From: Kryptolebias marmoratus
Taxonomy: Eukaryota > Chordata > Actinopteri > Cyprinodontiformes > Rivulidae
Direction of reading: 5' to 3'
Length of the DNA: 64,000 nt
NCBI RefSeq assembly: GCF_001649575.2
Contig: NC_051444.1
Span: 22,432,120-22,496,119, forward strand
This document shows, in pieces, positions 37,496 to 50,437 of this stretch. The notes under the pieces are model-generated. The model had not been told where the DNA came from. It saw only the letters and a program-made list of their open reading frames with translations, and made no database searches. Position 1 is the first letter of the stretch. Each line of letters opens with the position of its first letter. The position numbers and the translations under genes were made by a program.

Positions 37496-40400
37496 TCCCA
37501 TTATCTGCATGCTGGCAGCACCAAAGCTGGTGAAGTTCCATTAGAGAGCGAGAGATAATGGGGTCTGGCCCTGTCTCGATTCATTGATTAATCTATTCAC
37601 TGCATCTCCCTATGATGCTCTTTCCAACCCAGCCAACCTGTTCAGTATTGTGGATGAGTGAGAGACAGCAGGAGGGACAGGTATGCTTGGTCAGTGATAG
37701 GACCAGCCAAAGGGACCCTCCGCTCTAAATGTTACGCTTCTACTTTATCTACCTAAACCTTTGTCTTTGTGTTCAGACAAAGGCAGAGGCAGACAGGACA
37801 AAAAGCTTTTTTATGCTTCATATAGTATACTGTCTTTTAAGGTATTTTTACATTTTACTTTACTAATTTTCCCTCAGATCTTGGATTACATTTTACTTTA
37901 CAATTTGTGAGTTACTGTGCATATGCAAAGCAAATAAAAAGCTTCTGAGACACACTGTTACTATTTTTTACTTCTAACAGTGTATGCAAAGTCCTTTTCC
38001 AGAGAAGCAAAGAAGTTTCCTAAAATGTCAACCTATTTGTCATTTCTAAACTGTCTGAACTTTTTTTTGAGACACATGTATAAAAGAAAACTGCTTACAT
38101 TGCCATACCAGCTTCACACAATGTTACAAATACTAACAAATCTAGGGGAGTTGATGCCAAAAACACTATAAAAAGGGCAAAGAGAGACAGAAAAAGTTCC
38201 TAAAACATAAACAATGTAAACATGAATAGTGGCTTACGTCAAATAAAATAAATTCTCAATGCAAAATAGCACAAGGCTGGAAGCCACAGTGGATGACCTT
38301 CAAGGCCTCAGGCGACACCGCATGAGCAATTGTCGAGTCTACATGATCAATATACGGACGTTGGTGGTCCTTGAAAAAGCATTGTCCTTTAACAGTCACC
38401 GGATCTTAATAGCAGTTTTAAAACCTGCCCAAGAATGGGGTAAGTTTACTGAAATGTGGTTAGAAGAAGACGAAATAGCCGAAAAGCTTTCAAAAAGTTT
38501 AAAACTGCATAATTCTGTTGCTTTAAATGTGCTAATGGACTACTTTTCCTTTAGTAATATTGTTTATTTAGAGATCTGAGCTGGCCCTGTGATGGACTGG
38601 GAGCCTGTTCAGGGTGTGCAGGACTGAGCAGGAACAGAAAATGAATGGATGTAGGGATGGATGGATGGATGGATGTAGGGATGGATGGATGGATGGATGG
38701 ATGGATGGATGGATGGATGGATGGATGGATGGATGGATGGATGGATGGATGGATGGATATTTGAACCTGTTAGTTCAAAATATTTATGTTTTACCTAAAG
38801 CTTCAAGAACGTTTCCTAAAATGCTTTTTGTACAGAGAAGTCTATTTATGATTTCAGCCGAGGGTGTAAAATTATTATTCAGAGGTCTGTAAAACTGATC
38901 TATGTTGCCCATCTGCAGCAAAGCATTTGAAAAAACACCAAATAAGCAGCTTGGCAAATAGCTGCTGTGCTGCATTTCTGAACTCCCTGAGGGCCATTAG
39001 TCATCTTACAGTGAAGACGTCACAGCAGAGTGTCCATCCAGCAGATCCAGTTTAGTAAAAAAAAAAAAAAGAAAGAAACTATCCAAAGCCTAACTAGTTT
39101 TGAAGCTGTGTAAATATACGGACTTGGAAATCTTTATTTATTTTGGTACAATCAGGAATCATACGTCTCTCCTCCATTTTGCCCTAACGCAACCATTTCA
39201 GGTCTCACCGTCCGGCTTCAAAGGTGAAGCGAGTGGCGTCGCGTCCGTAGCGCCGCAGCGAACAGAGAGGCCAGGTGACCAGCTTGGTGCGAGGGTTGTG
39301 GATGTCCCACAGGTAAATGTTCTCATGGGTGATCTGCATCATGCACTCCCCATAGATGTCCAGGTTGGGACATGGAAGGAGGAACACGTTGAAACGCTCT
39401 GATAAGAAAAACAAAACAAAAAGAATTGAGTTAATGGTTTATTTGCAGGAAAAGATGTTTCACTGGACAAAAAAGGCTGACAGCAAGTATAAATTTTCTA
39501 AATTTGCATTGAGTTTGCACATATAAAGCATCTTTACGCTGCGTGTTGTTTGATTCAGGACTCTTCAGCCACTTGGTGTCACTGAAGACTGAATGTGTTT
39601 TCAAGGTTTTTTTTTTTAGTTTTATTTGAAAACACATCAGTTGCTCGTGTTTCAGTGAGTAACAGCAGAGTCTGCAGCACCTAATTTTCACCCACACTAT
39701 TTATAATCCAGTAAAATGTGTAATATTGTAATGGAGGCAGTAACTCCATCTTGGAAACCACTGTGTTGGGCTGCACTTGGAAAATGTTCTAAATTATGGG
39801 ATCTTGTGAAGGATTGCTTGTAATCCACTCTGACATAGTACACAAGTCTTTTTATTTTGTTTTGTTTTTTTCCAGGTCATTTTAGGCTGATCGTAAATAG
39901 TATGAAACCCAGAATTACCTTAGGCAAGGCAGGTTTGTTTGCACAGAACTACAACTCTCAATTCTCTATTAGATCATAACATTTTATTGCAGTGTTGTAA
40001 CAGCATTTTTTCGCCAATAGATTTACCCAAGTGGATTGCTGAATGTGCTGTGTTATATTATTATAATTCAACAATCAATACTTTATCAACTACAGTCCAT
40101 TCATTTTAATAGAGGGAGAAAATTGATGTGGGTGAGTTAAGCAGTGACCTTGGAAATAAATAATTAAATGTGGATGGGCTACATTTAAGCAAGTAAATGT
40201 GTTGATTGTAAAATATTTTTATCATCCACATTTCGTTTTTCATTTTTGCTTGTCTGTGTTTCAGTTAGAAAAACTAAGCAAACATAGACACACGAGTTGT
40301 AGCAATCGCCGTAACTGCTTCCCATTTAAAAGTCATGAGCGAACATCTTCCTCTGCGTGTTTGATTTTGTCTGTGTATGCGCGTGTGAAGTACCTGTGTG

Positions 40401-43400
40401 TTCACACTGCACTCCAGCAGCCAGGAGGTCAGGTTCTCCCATGCTGATGTCATTGAGGCGCATCCCGAGACACTCTATCGACAGCATCTTGAACCAGTCC
40501 TCTGCCTCCAGCTCTGAAAAAAGATAATTCCCTTTTGACAAAAGCCTCTTCTAAAGTCCACGTACATCAAGTGTTTCATGCACCCTGAGCTCCAGGTAAT
40601 AAAGCTGCCTTAGCTTTATTCATCTCCACGTTTTCATGCCGTACCTGATTCACAGGTGAAGGTGCGTGAGGTGTCGTCTGTTAACACGATGGCTACCGCT
40701 TGTCGTTTGGTGTCCCGGGGTAACCTTGTGATGTTCTTGACATTGCTAATTTCTGTCACCTAGGTAACAATTTGAAGATACGGTGTTAACAAAGTGAAGA
40801 TCGCAACTGATTAAAAATTATTTAGCTTGATCAACGTGACGAAGCTCAGCTAATTGTGCACTTTGAAAAAAACATTATGGTTAAGTTGCAGCATAAAATG
40901 AAAGTACAACGAGAACTAAAACCCTGAGCAAATCTAATTATTCACATTAACAACAAATAATTAATATCTAAAGTTGCTTTGCATTACTGAAAGCACTTAC
41001 GAGATTTCCAGAAACTAGAAATTTAATCAGATCTTAACATTCTTTATCAGAAAAAAAAGAAAAATAATGATTAAAAAAAACACAACAGAAGTAGTTCAGT
41101 TTGAACACATCCTAATTTATTTTATCAAACACAGACCATTCATAGCCTTTTGAGTACAGACAGAGTGAAAAACATTAATTAACTTGTTATGGTGGCACCT
41201 GAGGATAAATACTGCGTATTTGTGAGTGGGATATATTAGTCAGCAAGATGACATTCTGTCCTTTAAGTTGATGTAATGGAGACAGAAAAAATGGGGAAGT
41301 GAAAGGATTTGAGCAACTTTAATAAGGGTAACCTAACAGTTCTCGCGGTTGGCTGGCTTCTAACATCACAGCTGCAGGACTTTTAAATAATTCCTAGTTT
41401 GCTGTGGTCAGGACTAAGCAAAAATGTCCCAAGGAGGGAAGCGTGAACATGGTCTTTGGCAGCCAAGTTTCACTGATGCGTGTTATGAGGAAAGGGTGAC
41501 TTGTGTGGTCTGAACAAACAGATATGCTACTTTAGATTAGATTATTTTAAATAAAGTCAATGTTTTTTTTGATAAAATTGTATTCATCACTTTTCCCTGT
41601 TTTATGTGGATAGTGAGGTCTGTGCCTGTCCCTGACCTACTGTGGGGAAAACATGGAATCGTAATGCACAAAGGCAAAAAGACAGGTCAGCACAGCCTGT
41701 GTGTATCACTCAGGCCCTGCTGCCATTTTTATGGATGTTACTTTAATGCCACCTATCTAAACAGTGCTGCTGAGCAAGTATATCTCTTCACAGTATGGCA
41801 GTAACCTCTCTCAGCAAGATAAGGCTCCCTGTTTGACTGCAAAAATGTGTCCAATGATAGTTTGAGGATCTCAACAGTAAGTATGAGGTATTTAAAATGG
41901 CCTTTAAATTCTTTAGATCTCATCAAGTATGTGTGGGATGGGTTCAATTCAACTAATCCAACTCATGAAAGTACGGACGGAAGGATCTGTTACTGGTAGC
42001 TTGATGACAGATACCAACACAGATGTTCAGATATCCACAACAGACTTTCAGAAGTAAAGGACTTATTGGGTCAAGACTGTTCCTCAAAAGGGGGACCAGC
42101 TTTCACTACTAATGTTTGATAGTTATTGCCAATCAATGTAAATGCATTTTTATTCATTTTATAGTTATCATAATCAAAGGAAATAGCAAAATCCACAACT
42201 ATACATCCACTAGTACAGTGAAAGTTATTACAGTACAAGAAATGTAAAAGAGGGTAAGCGTCTCAGAAGATGGAGAGGTAACGATAATAAAGAATGACAA
42301 CTAAATTCTCAGAAAAAAAAAGGGAGTGAGAAGCTGCTGCGATCACAAGTAAAAGAATCAGACTTTATTATGAAGGTTGGCTGCTTTTATCTCTGCCAGC
42401 GTGTGTGTGTGTGTACATGTGTGTGAACACTCCTCCCTTGGTTTTCTCATACAAAAAAGAGTGTACATGTCCTTCACAAAAACACAAAGACTCACTTTAG
42501 GGCATGCTCTGATAAAGGCAGCCTTCTCATCAGGATATTTCTCCAGACGACGAGGTCCTTTGCTGGATGACTTCTTGAACACAAGCCAGCAACGTCGATA
42601 AATCTGTAATTCACATGCAGACAAACACACGAGCCAACCATAAAACAACATGCACTAAATACTTTGCTTTACTGCACAGTGAGTTCATAAAAAATGCATT
42701 ACGATTTTCATGTTCAGTTATGATGCACACGGTCCACACTTAAATAGCATCTTCATAACCTTGTTTAGATTCTTCAAAGAGCTTCTCAAATACGCACTCA
42801 AACACTATTTTTGTATATTGCATCCCTAATTTGCTGTGCTTTCTCTGAATAGTTTACACCAAACAAACTCATAGCTGAGAGATGTGAGAGTCCCCTCTGT
42901 GGAATCACCATCTTAATGTGGTGAAGGGATTTGAGAAACCCCATGATCCTGGGGGTTATGGTGTTCAGACAACAGCCCCTGGTAGAGTCTCCCATGGCAA
43001 ACTGGTTTCAGAGGCGGGTTGGACTAATAGCATGTCAAAGGCCTTGATGGAGCAAGACCACAGAAAATAGGTCACCTCACCCAGAAGCCGGGACACCCCT
43101 CTGGAACAAGGACTAGGAAGGAGCTAATCACCAAGCATCTGGTTGCCAGCTGGGCTCAGCCTGAAAAAGGCATATAATACCACCTCCACATGGGCTCACC
43201 TGCAGGGAGAGAAGTTAAGGTCAGGTGCAGTGTGAGCTGGGTGGTTTGCGAGGCCAGAGGCCTTGGTCTGTACCTTTTCCCTTACTGATGGGAAAGGAAC
43301 CAGAGCAGGTAAGTGAGATTGAGCATTAGCAACTAGAACTAGTTGTGCTCACCTCCACACACAGCTTGGCCTCTGAAACCAAACTTTTGGAGAGGGGCTG

Positions 43401-46208
43401 GACTAACTCTTACTCTGGAGTTGACCAGAGGGAGAGGCATTGGGTAGGTGTGGGGAAACTAATACGCCCCTGGCTGAGAGCCTGGGCTTTGATGTTTTTT
43501 CCAGTGAGTCAGAGAGTTGTTTTTCTGTGGCTTTAAGCCTCAAGAAGAAAGGCTGTTTGTTGTTTAAGCTTGTGCACCAAACAACAGTTCAGGTTACCCA
43601 GCCTTCTTAGGTGATGTCATGGAATAGGTGCTGTCTGGGGATTCCATCCTTTTCTTGGGAGACTGCAATGCCAATGATGGTGACGGCAAAATTAGATGAC
43701 CTCAAAACATTTGGCAGAGCCTTCTTTCCATGACATCTAAAACTTATACTCCCAAGACAGATTTTCACAAATCCTGAGCTATCCTGGGGACATGAACTCC
43801 AGATGGGTCATGTTCAAATCCTCTACTCTAGATGGAGTTTCCAGGAGTTGTGACCAGAACGTTGTTGGTGCCTGCTGAAACGGTAAATGGAGGATCCACT
43901 GATGGATATCAGTCACCAAAGCTGAGAACTGGGCTGTCTCAAGGATTTCCTAACACTGTTGGCAGCTACTGAGTGGCCAGAGGGGCAGAAGCTCCTGCAG
44001 TTCTGAGAACAAGAACAGAGTTTGTTGACTTAGGGGAAGATGAGTCCTCATACCCTGGTGGAGGTTTGCTGAAGCAGTAAGAAAGCTTCTTTGTGGTGTC
44101 CACAAGGAATGGACAGGCTTTGCCCTGAGATGCTGAAGTCTGATCATGACCTGGGGATTGTCAGACTGGGGTGGTGTTCCTAATTAATAGAAAGGGTGAC
44201 CCAAGAGTAGGCTTGAACTGTCAAGGAATTACACTGCTCAACGTTTCAGAGAAAGTTTACCCTATGATGTTGGAAAGGATGCTTTGACCAATTGCCAAAC
44301 CTTGTAACCAAGAGGAGCAACGTGGCTTTCATCCATGCCATGAAACAATGAATCAGATACCAGCCAAAAAAGTAAATCAACCTCTTGATTGTTCCTTTTA
44401 CCTCTCATTCTAACATATCCAAGCTCCATAAGACTCGCTCAAACAAAAAATGGAAACTACCTCAGCGTATGTACTGCTTACATCTGATTTCCTCTGCTAT
44501 TTCATCTACATGCTCTGGTTAAATGTCTCAACGACTGACAGAATGTTCCTGCTAGAAGAAGTAAAATAACCTTATTTTTCATTAATATTTTCATTAAATT
44601 TCAATCCTTACAGGCTGCCACTGCCAGCTAAAGCAGCCAGTTCATCCCATATACAATCATGAGTATCTCTTCATAACGAAAACTGTGAGACATGGTAACA
44701 AGATTCAAGTTCTACATCCTCACTAAAACTTATTTCCTGAAGCATCAATCTATTCCTTCTGCTTTAGAGCTACTTATGATGCATCCTTGATTGAACAGGC
44801 AGAAAATTGGACCAGTTCATACTCACCATTCTGTTCTTTCTTGCAATGATGAATGACTCCAACAAGCTCGTGTGATTTTTAACTTAATTCATTCCATTGC
44901 AATTTTTTTGCGGCCAGGAAATTTGCCCACTCAGACAGTACCCCCAATCTCATTCCCCTTCTTCCTAGCCACTAACCATGAAATTCCCCAGATGAGATTC
45001 AACCGTCAGAATGACACAATCTCCCATACTCTCCTCTTTAACTCTGAATAATTCTGTAAACTCACGTTGACTACTTTCATACTGCAGGTCTTAATACTCA
45101 ATTACAATTATTTGCTCAGATCCAGTTTTTTTGTTTTTGTTTTGCATGGTTATTCACATTATAAATGCAATTTAAATGCAACCACCATCAGACTCCAGTG
45201 TGAACAGTCTATGGCCCTGTTAAAATATGTGGATCGATTCTGAAGTTGTTCTGCAGTCGGAGCTGACAATTATTATCTACCATGCTTGTTTTGTCCAATG
45301 TTTACATTTGATCTTGCCACTTCAGTCCTACTCCATTGCAGAATTGCACTTCTGGAATGGGAGTGAGGCATTGAAAGTAGAAACAAACTCAAATTTTGAT
45401 CCCATCAGGCTAGTATCAATAAGCTCTGACACCAGTGTTAGGATCATATGTTGGTGTAGATTCTCAGTTATCCAGCACATGGTAAATTAAATAAGTTTTT
45501 TAAAAAAGACAACTGGACTTTGATTCTGTAGCTGAAGACGTGCAGGGTTCCAAGCTTTAAACTGCATGACGTTGGTATCAATAATATCAATATCTGGATC
45601 GATCCGCATACTCCTACTTCAATGATGTAAAAGTTGGATGATAGTGTTCAGACTGAGGTCGCTTTGAAAGACATTGGGTATGTATCCGATTTAGTACCAC
45701 ATATGAAAAACACATGGGTCAGATTTGTCACACTCAGACTGTCAAAAAAACAAAACAAATCAGATATGGGTCGCAATTGGAAAAAAATAAATTCGGATTT
45801 GGGTCACTTTTCCCTGCAGTATGAACATAGCTTTTGTTGTTGTGTGGTTTCTGCTAGTGAACCTGGTCACAACAACAGTGAGACACAATTTCTTCGCAGT
45901 GACATGACTGGGAAATAAGGTCATAAGGAGGATGATGCTTTAGGTTTACTCAAGATGGCTTCTAAATGCACAGAGATGTATTGAAAAAGTCTGTACTTTT
46001 TGTTTGGCTGAGTACTGCTGTTATGTGTGGTCAATGCAAATGTTGTGTACCTTAAAACTTTGGTTTAATCTGAGTGATCTTTTAAAATGCTTTGCATTGG
46101 ATGTCATAAAAACATCAGTAGACATAAAACACACCAACTCACCCCAAGCTTCCGGCTGCGCATGCGCACATAGCCCTGCTTGACGATGTCATTAAAGTTG
46201 GAGGCCAT
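34191..46208 (-). CDS. dok4: Docking protein 4 (DOK4), eight coding exons, complete CDS
   Basis: Cytoplasmic adaptor of the DOK4/5/6 subgroup that binds phosphorylated receptor tyrosine kinases through its PTB domain. Exons: 46143-46208, 42496-42603, 40645-40759, 40394-40513, 39209-39398, 36299-36437, 35851-35968 and 34191-34333; 332 residues (human about 326). The PH domain (about residues 7-115) starts [19 protein letters not shown] and contains [17 protein letters not shown]. The PTB domain (about 137-235) contains [38 protein letters not shown] and [39 protein letters not shown] in the tail points to DOK4 rather than DOK5 or DOK6. The last 46 residues differ from human, and the final exon is less certain. 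Non-coding first exon(s) probably lie near 62.6-63.2 kb. Confidence 0.93.
35006..35646. mobile_element. Non-autonomous DNA element with inverted ends, in dok4 intron 7
   Basis: The left end GCCCCATTCACACTGGATAA.. and right end (reverse complement GGCCCCCTTCACACTGGATCA..) match over about 30 bases and enclose about 640 bp without a transposase frame. No target duplication confirmed. Confidence 0.7.
35851..35968 (-). CDS. dok4: dok4 coding exon 7
   Basis: 118 bases encoding [20 protein letters not shown], then [30 protein letters not shown] is diagnostic for DOK4/6. Confidence 0.93.
36299..36437 (-). CDS. dok4: dok4 coding exon 6 (PTB C-terminal helix)
   Basis: 139 bases encoding [20 protein letters not shown], then [20 protein letters not shown] and MEKNSR. 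The donor is GTGAGA. Confidence 0.96.
36665..37115 (-). mobile_element. Tc1-like transposon fragment (3' half, minus orientation)
   Basis: Begins CTTCAGAAAGTATTCAGACC and includes GATGTTCGATAGGGTTTAAA and GTGTGCTTTGGGTCATGGAT. Same family and same terminal half as 19960-20570 but inverted. Broken reading frame. Confidence 0.8.
37451..37495. repeat. (CA)n microsatellite
   Basis: CA units interrupted once by an extra C. Confidence 0.95.
38580..38760 (+). repeat. L2-like LINE tail with expanded (GATG)n
   Basis: GGCCCTGTGATGGACTGGGAG, GAACAGAAAATGAATGGATG and then about 25 GATG units. Expansion of the LINE's own 3' terminal repeat. Confidence 0.85.
39209..39398 (-). CDS. dok4: dok4 coding exon 5 (PTB domain)
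   Basis: 190 bases. It includes [40 protein letters not shown] and [20 protein letters not shown]. The arginines of SLRRYGRD contact phosphotyrosine in the DOK family. Confidence 0.96.
40394..40513 (-). CDS. dok4: dok4 coding exon 4 (end of PH domain)
   Basis: 120 bases encoding [19 protein letters not shown], then [20 protein letters not shown]. The Trp of AEDWF is the conserved PH C-helix tryptophan. Confidence 0.95.
40645..40759 (-). CDS. dok4: dok4 coding exon 3 (PH domain)
   Basis: 115 bases encoding [20 protein letters not shown], then [18 protein letters not shown]. The acceptor is GTTACCTAG. Confidence 0.94.
41220..42180 (+). mobile_element. Tc1-like transposon fragment (plus orientation), decayed
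   Basis: CTCTCAGCAAGATAAGGCTCC, TTTAAATTCTTTAGATCTCA and GTGTGGGATGGGTTCAATTC are recognisable remnants of a fish Tc1 transposase C-terminus (QQDNA.., NS.DL.PIEH.WD region). It is full of stops. Lies in dok4 intron 2. Confidence 0.65.
42496..42603 (-). CDS. dok4: dok4 coding exon 2 (PH domain)
   Basis: 108 bases, phase 0 on both sides. Encodes [19 protein letters not shown], then [17 protein letters not shown]. The donor is GTGAGT. Confidence 0.95.
42860..44360 (+). mobile_element. Decayed LINE with endonuclease and RT remnants
   Basis: 43650-43690 reads [10 protein letters not shown], the core of the LINE AP-endonuclease motif (LLGDFNAH.G in intact copies). 44170-44270 resembles the RT N-terminus (VV.L...KGD, then GITLL, then KVY...LER). 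Stops and frameshifts occur throughout. Lies in dok4 intron 1. Confidence 0.7.
45140..45860. mobile_element. Possible DNA-element remnant
   Basis: CTCCAGTGTGAACAGTCTATG near 45195 and CCTGCAGTATGAACATAGCT near 45815 look like the imperfect inverted ends of a common fish MITE. Its limits are uncertain. Confidence 0.35.
46143..46208 (-). CDS. dok4: dok4 coding exon 1
   Basis: 22 codons: [20 protein letters not shown] then LG, matching human [22 protein letters not shown]. The donor is GTGAGT. An exact TGCGCATGCGCA lies inside the exon (46157-46168). A possible 5' UTR acceptor (CTCCACAG, exon edge 46232) sits 24 bases upstream of the ATG. Confidence 0.95.
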
Positions 46209-48039
46209 CTTTGGAGGGTGGATAACCTGCTGCTGTGGAGGTCATCCAGATGTTTCTCCCTTCCCTTAATCAGTCGCACACTTTGTCAAAGTGTCCAGCT
46301 TTGTCCGCCTCCAGTCCTGCTTTCCTCTCCGAGGTCTTTCTTTCTTCTGATTCTACCTTTTTCCCAGTTTTTCTCCTTTTCGTTTCTCTTTCATGGGATT
46401 TCCAATGTCCTCCTTGTACGACTCCTTTGATTTATTGTTATTTGGTCTCCAACTTGTCTTGCATTTTTCTTCTTTGTCCTTCTTTTTATACTTCAGGAAG
46501 CTCTCTTATCTTCCTCCTTGGTAAAGAAACAGACAAAAAGAGAAAAAAGGAGAAGGTAGAATTGGATATATGTATATATATTATTCATTGAAGAGTGAGA
46601 AGCACAACATTATAGTTCATTATTCATGTTGGTGGCTTACACTCACTGCTGAGAGCTGTGTGAGATGGCTGCTGTGATTATGCTGTAATGAATACTTTAC
46701 TCTCTAAAATCACCTGTTTTTTTGTTTTTTTTTAGCTGTTGTTTCTTTGTTTGCTTTATATTTTATTTTCCGCTTCCTTGCCAGAGGTACACTTATGCAT
46801 GTGCGGTTTATGTAGCCCAAAGGCATGCGGATGTAACACACGGGAAAAATTCAAGAGGCATTATCTTTTTGGAGATGCTGCATCCAGGAAATAAAAATGT
46901 AAATTTAAGCACTTCTTTAATCAGTCTTAATATCAACCCTGCCACTCATACTTTCTTCTGCCATCTTGTTGCATTTACAGTAAGCCATACCCAGAGTTTC
47001 TTGTTATCTTTGCAAGTAGTTTTGAACAATACTTTTCAGTCTTTCTGAAAGTTTTATTAAGTTATTCTTTAGACATTGGCTGCTTTTTCACTCATTGTTA
47101 GTCTAGTTATTTCATCTCATCCTTTTCAGAAGTATGTTTTTGTGTTTGTTACGCCTTTTAACTCTGACCTATGAATCATTCAAGCAGAAGAAATCACACA
47201 CTGAAGGGATAAACCCTGTGGTTTACACGTAACAATCAGCTTAGCAAATAATCCATTTTAACGTTTGATCTTTAGAACAACACATTTTCCCCTTTTATTT
47301 TCTTTGATAAATGCCAAGTATACCAGGCTGAAAGGCATAAAGCAGTATTTTTGTGCCAACAAAAGCTTTTAACTGAAAACTTGGCATATTTCAGCATGGT
47401 GTGCAGCTAGTTAATTGAACGAGTGAAGCAGAAAAAAGTGGCAATTGAACAGTTAAAATAATCTATCAAAGGCCCGACACAGGACCTGAGGAATGAATTA
47501 TCTTTCAGCTGGTCCATACACGCAAAGTTTTCTGCTCTGCTTTGGTAATCTCCGTGTTAGGGCAAATTTATACTTCTATGCCTGTTGAATTGCATTATCC
47601 TTGGTATTGTTTGGAGATGCAATGTAAGGAATTGGGTCTTTTGACAGGTTTCTAGTCCCAAGGTTCTTTAAGAATCTGTTTAAAAATGGATCTTGGTCAA
47701 GTTATATGCTTATACAACACTGGTCCATCCACTGACTTTAGGTAGCTTCTTTTTATTTAGAAAATGTATTAATTTGTGCTCAGTCCTTTAAAAAAAAATA
47801 TAAAATTTGGTACAATAGTGGACCAAAAAAAGGTGGGAAAAAAATAAAGCCAAGCCTGAAGAAAAACTTTGAAAGACTTTCCAAAAGTCTGGAAAACTTT
47901 TGCTCTGAATAACTTTTAAAAATTACAAAAAGGTGTGGCTCATATAAGCCAAACACATGGAAATACGTACAAGGTCAAACGCTCTGAACATTTTAAACAC
48001 TGTGATTGCTTTACCTTTTAATTTCACCCATTTTTATGT

Positions 48040-48280
48040 TCCAATTCACATCTAGAATTGAAATTTGGCATAAATAGTTACTTGTGTCTGCCCATCCAAA
48101 ATTTTGTTGTTCTTCTGACTTACTGTTTCTTTAACTCTGTCCTTCTTCCATCCAATAATTACTCTTTGAGAGTTTCACTAAGATCTGTTCAGTGGTTCAT
48201 GTGATATTTTGCTAACAGACAGGTAAATGTGCACACAGGAAAACCTTATTGCCCGCAGTCGAAAGGCAAAGGGCAGGAGG
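48040..48280 (+). repeat. Dispersed repeat family A
   Basis: 'TTTCACTAAGATCTGTTCAGTGGTTCATGTGATATTTTGCTAACAGACA' type sequence, parallel to 18800-18890. Confidence 0.55.
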
Positions 48281-50370
48281 TAAATAACATGCAGATCAGT
48301 TAATGTCAAGCAGTTCAATTTTGTTTTTATCCAAAACACTCAGATTTCAATTCAAATACAAACAGAATTTATTTTAACCCAGTTCATTCAATTTTAATAC
48401 ATTTTATCCAACCAAAATATAATCCAGTTGAGATTGAATAAATTATTAGTAATTAAATTCCATTTTATCAAACGTTTTCTAGTTAAGGAAACCAACATAT
48501 TTAATCAAATCTTCACGTTGACTCAATAACTCATCCTCTGTTCTGTATGCAGACTAAGAACACAAACAAGGCAAAGAGGAAAACATTTGGCAAGAAAAAT
48601 CGAAATTTAGAGAAAGACAAGCTTTAAAAGTACTGCCTGAAGTAGTCAGGATGGGGTTCGTTCTCAGAGTCATTAAGGCTTCCTTATACCAGCAGCACAG
48701 CTCATTGGGTTTGTTTCAGTGCTTTTTATTGTATATCATTAAACCTGAGTTATGAAAGCATCATCACTGGGTTGTTGAGTTCTCCACGGGACATTTGACT
48801 TGAAAGTGGAAAACTTTAAAAATGCATTTTATGAAAAGCTGTGATCTCATTTCATTTCATAAGCTTGTAATCTCTGAAGATAGCCAACTGTTACAAAACC
48901 CATTAATGTCCTGGAGATGACCTTTCTCTGTATGCTTTTATTTTAGGTTTCAGCAGCAGAAAGAACAGAGGGCACACTCTACTAGACCCTTCTGTGAACC
49001 TAAACAAGTTCAATTGATTTTCTCTTTTTTTGGGGGGGGGGGGGCAACCTACAATTATTTTATTTTATATTGAAGAACAGGCGTCATTTCCAAACAACAA
49101 GTGACTTGATATGCAATTAGATATTCATTTGTTTTAAATGTCAGCTGTAACAATTTCCCAAACTGACACTACTTCCTCTAGACAAAACCATTACTGATAA
49201 GAGGTAACTCTGTGAGAAACTGTCAAGGCATTGTATTAAACTTTATGCATATTTTGTTATGTTCTCTGATTTCAGTCTGTGAGATGCAGGGTGCATGACG
49301 ATAAATAATGTCGGCAACAAAGACAGCTTGAATGTAAAATAAATAGTTTTATTGTTGTTTTTTTTTTAAAACTGAGCCAAGAAGCCTAAAAAACAATGAT
49401 TAATTTAACGCCCCCATTCCCCTAAAAAAATTGAAGTAAAATAAGCTCAGAAATATAACCCCAAAACAAAAATAAGCACCTTCTCTCTAAAAGAAGTGAT
49501 GTCCACCAGAAGAAAAACAAAAAACAAAAAACCCCTGCCTTATCTAGCTTCGTGATCTGCACAAACCGACCTCCAAAAGCAAGGCACACCACCAAACCTG
49601 CTGTTCACGAGAAAACCCGCACAACAACCACCAACACAGGCCTCAGGCAGCTAAAAGACCCACGGGCTGTTTGAACAGCTTCTCCCCAAGAACCTTCCTG
49701 AGTTCTGCTCTGAGGAGCGGAGTGGAATACGCTGATTTACCTGCAGGAGAAACTGGCACCTACGAGGCAGCTTGGCACTAGGGTCGCCATTGTGACAGTT
49801 TCCGGTCAAATCAATGCGTGTAATTTTTGCTTTGTACAAAATGCTTTTTGGCTTTTTCATTTTTTTCAAAATCTTTACCTTAAACATTCACTGTCAAATC
49901 TTAACAGAAAAGGTTTTCTTGACACTAAAACACGATGTTACTGCCTCTTCTATCAAAATGCTAATTTTATGGTGGTTTTTACAAAAAACGTCCATGAAAG
50001 TAAAAGAGGACCGTGGCTGTTAAAGCTCTGACCCCTTATGTGGGTTTTATATGAGTTATAAAAATTTATATTTATACGAGAGGAGGTGAGTTCGAGGCAA
50101 GATGATCCGCTCTGGCGACCCCTAAAGAAGATGATTATTATTATTATTATCGTTATGTCTGTTGTATTAGCCTTGTGTGTGTATAGGTGGCCATTTAGGA
50201 AGATGTAAAACAAAGCTTATAACTTTTATTTAACAGTTACAAATGTAGTATATATATATTTATGTGTTTTTATGTTTTTCCATTTACTTTGATTCTGTGT
50301 GTTCGTTTACTAAGTTTTTGAGCCTGCACCGATTAGCTAAACCAACATTACCATTCTCTTCTTTGGCCAG

Positions 50371-50437
50371 TCTGTGTGTGTGTGTGTGTGTGTACGTGTG
50401 CGGGGGTGTGTGCGCGTGCGCGTATGTGTGTGTGTAT
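50371..50437. repeat. (GT)n-rich compound microsatellite
   Basis: GT tract interrupted by CG steps; a second CA-rich block is at 50547-50615 in the opposite sense. Confidence 0.9.

Larger units (their letters stand above)
36438..39208 (-). other. dok4 intron 5 (2.8 kb)
   Basis: Holds a Tc1-like fragment (36665-37115), a (CA)n tract (37451-37495), an unexplained 106-codon plus-strand open frame (38259-38579), and an L2-like tail running into (GATG)n (38580-38760). Confidence 0.65.

Noticed and set aside
38259..38579. 106-codon plus-strand open frame in dok4 intron 5
   Set aside because: No recognised domain, no splice or promoter context, and it ends at an L2-like tail, so it is probably repeat-derived or chance. 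A protein search with a clear hit or RNA-seq would change this.
37451..38760. CRISPR-like regular repeats
   Set aside because: The repeats are simple microsatellites with no spacers, and the genome is clearly vertebrate.
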